Origin: Xylona heveae TC161
Lineage: Eukaryota > Ascomycota > Xylonomycetes > Xylonales > Xylonaceae
Direction of reading: 5' to 3'
DNA length: 64,000 nucleotides
Assembly (NCBI RefSeq): GCF_001619985.1
Contig: NW_017264205.1
Coordinates: 496,001 to 560,000, forward strand
A program made the translations under genes and the position numbers. Below the pieces are notes generated by a model. The model did no database searches, was not told where the DNA came from, and saw only the letters and a program-made list of their open reading frames with translations. Shown here piece after piece: positions 60,301 to 64,000 of this stretch. Within the stretch, counting starts at the first letter, position 1, and the number at the start of each line of letters is the position of its first letter.

Positions 60301-60613
60301 AGAGTCATGTAAGATTTGTTATTTATTTGTAGACAGCGGCAACTGGCAATATGCGATAGGCAGCGGCTATTTGCAATCTAACCCCACACCCTCCACGCCC
60401 GATCCACGTGCTCTTCATCTGCACCCTTCAAGCCCCATCAACAGACCAACAAAGCAACAAGCATCCAGCCAATCATACCCTATCCACCATCATATCAACT
60501 CCCTGCCTATCCAATTACAGAAACAAGTCAAGCGGGACAAAAGCAAAGCGTTCAGAAAGAAGTGTCTACGTGATATCTAGCCGCGCATACTATGTCCTAC
60601 CTACTACGTAACT
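57382..60613. other. 3.2 kb spacer rich in short repeats and AT tracts
   Basis: No gene supported. Contents: adh 3' UTR; TACTCCGTA/TACGGAGTA elements at 58420-58428, 58615-58623 and 59272-59280 plus related copies near 58186 and 59109; three 8-bp CATGCGGC units near 58890-58915; a GTA microsatellite near 58991-59008; three AGTCTTC units near 59463-59485; T/A homopolymer tracts 59792-59827; three CTGCGACT units near 60212-60236. Confidence 0.55.
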
Positions 60614-60615
60614 TA

Positions 60616-60672
60616 TTCTTGTTTGCAAAAGTCTGGATCGAGAGTGCCCTAACCAACCTCACCACCATGTTA
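60616..60672 (+). repeat. left terminal inverted repeat of the transposon
   Basis: 57 bp beginning TTCTTGTTTGCAAAAGTC and ending ACCACCATGTTA. It matches the reverse complement of the right end except at six bases, and all but one change fall where a CpG would restore identity. Confidence 0.9.
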
Positions 60673-60812
60673 TATAGTGTAGATAGCAATAAAAATCACA
60701 TTTTCATCATTTTTGCCTCCAAAATGCCTTGATCTACTGCTAAAAATAGTCTAATTTGTACAACTTGATTGACAAATCACTCTACAAGAGCAAGAACCAC
60801 TAAAACCCTTAA

Positions 60813-61770
60813 AATGCTACCTCCAAAGCCTCTACAAGTGTCTCCAGCCCCTGAATCTACTACTGATTGATTAACTCTAAATACCAGATCTTCTCCTACT
60901 TCTTGGCCTTTAGAAGGTACTAAAGTTGACTCTGCCATACAAATTAGTATGAAGGAGCCAACTTATGTACTTGTAATTGCCCTAGTATTTGATAGGCATA
61001 TGGTTCATAAATCTAGCAAAGTGTACTCCATTAGAAAATTTGACTAGATGTAATGGACAGGATTCAAGGAGATATAGGCTAGCAAATATGTAGATTCAAA
61101 AGGCTGGCAGCATTACTACATATCTAGAAATATGACTATGACTGCTACTAGGTCATGATTGAATAAAAAAACTACTAATATAACAATTAAGTCTACCAAA
61201 GAATAAGAAGATCTGCAGGAGCTTATTTAACACTATGTTAAAACTAAACAGATAGATATTGAGGCCTAACTTACCATAATATACTCTTGAAAAAACAATG
61301 AAGCCCCTGACAATGGTAAAATGCTTGAGGATCTATTGTAAAACCTACTAAATCCCTATATAAATCTATCAATTGAGCAAGAAAGACACAGGTCTGCTAC
61401 AAAGGCTTTGGCTGCTAAAGTTTTTGCTTAAGAGGCTACTAGCATTGACATCATGAATCATTATAAATGTAGAGATATTTGTTGCAAGAATAAGGATATG
61501 TATTGTATACCATTAGGCCATCAACATCTCTATATACTATTACTAGATATACAGTACTGGTAGAAGCTTATTGTAATAAAACAAGCTATTTTAGACCATC
61601 TACCATTAGCATTGATTACTTAATTGAAGAAGAATTATAAGATAATAGAAGAAAAAAGGAGCAAACTAGGCAAAAATACCACTTATGTAAGGGCCTTGCC
61701 TCATAACTATGTAGTAATACCTGGAATACACAAGGTGGTTGCAAGCTGGAATAAAGCAGAGTAGGAGTAA
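60813..61770 (+). pseudogene. second decayed reading frame in the transposon, unknown
   Basis: A plus-strand frame can be followed from MLPPKPLQVSPAPES through LLNPYINLSIEQE and ICCKNKDMYCIPLGHQHLY to RALPHNYVVIPGIHKVVASW, interrupted by many stops. The Cys-containing CRDICCKNKDMYC part resembles cysteine-rich segments of proteins seen with fungal transposons, from memory only. It converges on the transposase. It may be a second gene of the element or a captured host gene. Confidence 0.45.
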
Positions 61771-62469
61771 TAGCTAGGCTCTATGTAACAAAAGTAGAAT
61801 ACTTGTTCTTTGGCAGAGTGTTCTACCCTACAATATATATGTAGCATATAGCTGCTAGACTATCCTGTGGCTGTCATGTATATAACATGCTAGACACTTA
61901 TAAGGGTCTGGAGCAACATCATTGTTGGCCAGGCTTGGTCTGGACCCAGCTGCCATGACAACTCAAACCTTCAAAAATGGCCCAAATCTATACAATTGAC
62001 CATATTTTAATCCCTGGATGCAGGTTGCTCTAGTATCCTTGCTTCCATTGCCCCCAATGCAATTCATGCAGCCAGTATTAAATTCAAGGCCTGGAAGTAG
62101 CTACTGCTACAGCAGTCCTATGATTAGTGATACTAACCCTGCTGAGGTACTTAAGGTGTACACAAAATGGTACTCTTAGAAAGCCCTCTGCTATTTAATG
62201 CTTTTTGAGACTACTTGCAATCTTCTTGTCAAAAATGACTTCAATTTGGAGTCTATACATGTGTTAACAGAGTTAGAATTGGTTTAATTAGGCATACCTA
62301 CTAGTGTTATCAAGCTTTTGAAGCATGACTATCAAAATTTCAAGTAGTAGTATTTACAGGGCAAAATTTAAAGTGTAATATGTATTGTAAATAGTAATAT
62401 ATTTGCTAATATATATAATGAAAATTATTAACTAATCAACTACTAGATGACATTGCTAGAAAAGTTCCT

Positions 62470-63580
62470 TATAATCTACTAAATTACTCTAATCATTGAC
62501 AGCTGTTTAGAAGAAGCTCTAGAACCATTTTCCATAATCCTTGTTCCTGTATTGAGGGGCCATTACATTATACTACTTCATCCATGCTTTTAGCAGGTGA
62601 AATGAAGGTTCAATTGGGTTGAAATTAGGTAAATAAGGTAGTAGAAAGTGGAGGAGGATATTGTAGCACTAGTACATCTCTTGAAGTCCTTGTATAGTAG
62701 TTAGTTAGTTTGGTTTAAATATAATACTTTTTTCTATACCTCAGAGTGATGAATTAATACATTATCCATTATCAATACTGAGTGTAGCCCTAGAAATGGA
62801 CTACATAACAGTAAGACCTCCCCTACTATCCATTTGTTAAACATATCTCCTGTAATTGAGCCCTGGTATATCTTTAAAGCAATATACCTATCAACTATAT
62901 ATACTAGTAGAATGCTCCATTGCTCTGATTACTAGAGGTACTATATAATAACTACTAGAACCCCTTATAACAACCATCCATATTTTCTATCTAACATTTA
63001 CTTATTTGCTACAGACTCATTGATAAAGACAAGTATATCTACTGTTTAGTTTACTATTTGTATAAGTTAATCTTGGTAGAGGGTCTTGTTTCATTAAGTA
63101 GTACACTGCTAAATCTAATGAAATGTTAGTAAAGAATCCTATGAAGTAAGTACTTTTTTACCTTTTCCTACTGTTTTTTAAGTGAAATCTACATCTCCTA
63201 TAGTACAGAAGATTGTTAATACACTGACCAGGACCTTGAATTTGACCATGATATAGTAGGTCAATTTATCCAAGTATAGCTTTAGATGTGCTACAAGGAC
63301 ATTAATTAGTTCCTATGTTGTATGTAAGTCAAAAATAGTCAAAAAAATGTGTCAAAATCTTACTAGCTTCATGATCTCTGTCAACATTTTGGGTTGGCTC
63401 ATTTTCAAGGTTTTTAGTACTCTAACAGACCTGTATACCTTTAAATTCTACTTTATTTAGTGGATCAACACCTTTGAAACATCATGCCTTTTGGATATTT
63501 TGGGTAAACTTATATTAAGCTCCAAATCAATGCATATTTTTTTGAGAATTGCATCAGGTGTTGCTGGTAGCATTTTGATG
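62470..63580 (-). pseudogene. decayed Tc1/mariner transposase
   Basis: Reading the minus strand, the N-terminal part still resembles the family's helix-turn-helix start (LNISLPKISKRHDVSK), and the DDE core follows. The second D and the E are about 34 codons apart only if a 51-nt GTATAG..ACAAG candidate intron is removed, and even then one base is out of phase, so both an intron and a frameshift may be present. Several stops occur. Typical length for the family is about 350 residues, compatible with the span. Confidence 0.75.
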
Positions 63581-63756
63581 CAAAATTGTAGCTTTTTTGC
63601 ATCAAAATCAATTGAAAAAGCACATTTGAAGGCCTAAAAATAGATTAGTATTATAGTGATAAATTTCATCAATCTCACCTTCAAATTTCAGCTTGAAATA
63701 TCTAGAATTGCACTTGAAATCACATGATTTGTTGATTTTTGGCCTATACAGCTTTG

Positions 63757-63813
63757 TAACATGGTGGTGAGGTCAGTTGGGGTGCTCTCGATCCAGACTT
63801 TTGCAAACGAGAA
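63757..63813 (-). repeat. right terminal inverted repeat of the transposon
   Basis: On the minus strand it begins TTCTCGTTTGCAAAAGTC and ends ACCACCATGTTA. It retains two CpGs (one shared with the left end) that mark the boundary of the CpG-free interior. Confidence 0.9.
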
Positions 63814-63815
63814 TA

Positions 63816-64000
63816 CTCCATACCAGGATATCTGGGACGCAGTCTGGACGGCCGCATGTGACTCTGACTTTCATGTCTGATTTACTACCTACTTATTTTG
63901 ACACGCCGCAACCCGTGATTATGCAGTGTAGGAATAGGACGAGAGGTGATACTAGTATGTCAATACATCAATATGTCAACATGTCAACATGTAAATACCT
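63816..64000. other. right edge, non-coding
   Basis: About 185 bp of ordinary CpG-containing sequence; at the end a short ATGTCAAC / ATATGTCA repeat (63955-63995). No gene seen. Confidence 0.4.

Larger units (their letters stand above)
60616..63813 (-). mobile_element. Tc1/mariner-type DNA transposon, mutated, CpG-free interior
   Basis: Bounded by TA at 60614-60615 and 63814-63815, with 57-bp terminal inverted repeats (60616-60672 and 63757-63813). The right half on the minus strand keeps the landmarks of a fungal Tc1/mariner transposase: DILVFINESVANK (around 63001-63040), a block reading close to PFLGLHSVLIMDNVLIHHSE (around 62740-62800), and LPNFNPIEPSFHLLKAWMK (around 62580-62640). These supply the D, D and E of the DDE triad. 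Frames are interrupted many times, so the copy is not functional. At 3.2 kb it is about twice the usual size; the left half holds a second, plus-strand decayed frame. No CpG occurs from 60641 to 63788. Sequence outside is ordinary fungal DNA. Confidence 0.88.

Noticed and set aside
61801-62160. Nested second transposon inside the mariner element
   Set aside because: No inverted ends or target duplication could be found, and CpG absence is continuous across it.

Overview
The window is nuclear DNA of a filamentous ascomycete (Pezizomycotina, most probably Eurotiomycetes). Genes are split by short introns of about 50-150 nt with GT..AG ends and CTAAC/CTGAC-like branch sites. Intergenic spaces are 0.3-4 kb, no operons are seen, and the gene set is typical of moulds: UPF3, SIT4 with a lineage insert, AldA-type aldehyde dehydrogenase, a TRF-like telobox protein, DASH subunit Dad3 and an NRC-2/Fpk1 AGC kinase. 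Every splice model below was joined by hand. Reading phase closes exactly at each junction reported, but no transcript data were available.

Left part (1-24.6 kb): UPF3 (partial at the left edge) is divergent from SIT4. A poor 4.3 kb spacer follows, then aldA, a membrane-anchored PPOX/FMN split-barrel protein, a convergent membrane histidine-acid-phosphatase-like protein that lacks the HD proton-donor motif, a TRFH+Myb telomere-binding protein, TAF10, and the mitochondrial ribosomal protein uS19m (with a 16-nt microexon) divergent from MRE11.

Middle (25-43 kb): a 1027-residue protein I do not recognise, a 4.4 kb spacer with a degenerate 90-bp tandem repeat, the NRC-2/Fpk1 flippase kinase, DAD3, and two unrecognised multi-pass membrane proteins.

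Right part (43-64 kb): mitochondrial uS5m divergent from TRM2 (tRNA m5U54 methyltransferase with two candidate starts), ARP3, a Taspase/asparaginase-2 family Ntn hydrolase with a long acidic insert, a 4.2 kb spacer, a zinc alcohol dehydrogenase, and another 3.2 kb spacer rich in short repeats. The last 3.2 kb is a Tc1/mariner-type DNA transposon (60616-63813, TA target site, 57-bp inverted ends). Its interior has no CpG dinucleotide over about 3.15 kb, and its two ends differ almost only at former CpG sites. This is the strongest unusual signal in the window and points to CpG-directed repeat mutation or methylation decay.

The genes are mostly unrelated housekeeping functions. Loose themes are ethanol/aldehyde oxidation (aldA and adh, 48 kb apart), mitochondrial translation (uS19m, uS5m, possibly TRM2), telomere and break repair (TRF-like, MRE11), and mRNA surveillance (UPF3). 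I see no biosynthetic cluster, tRNA, rRNA or CRISPR array.
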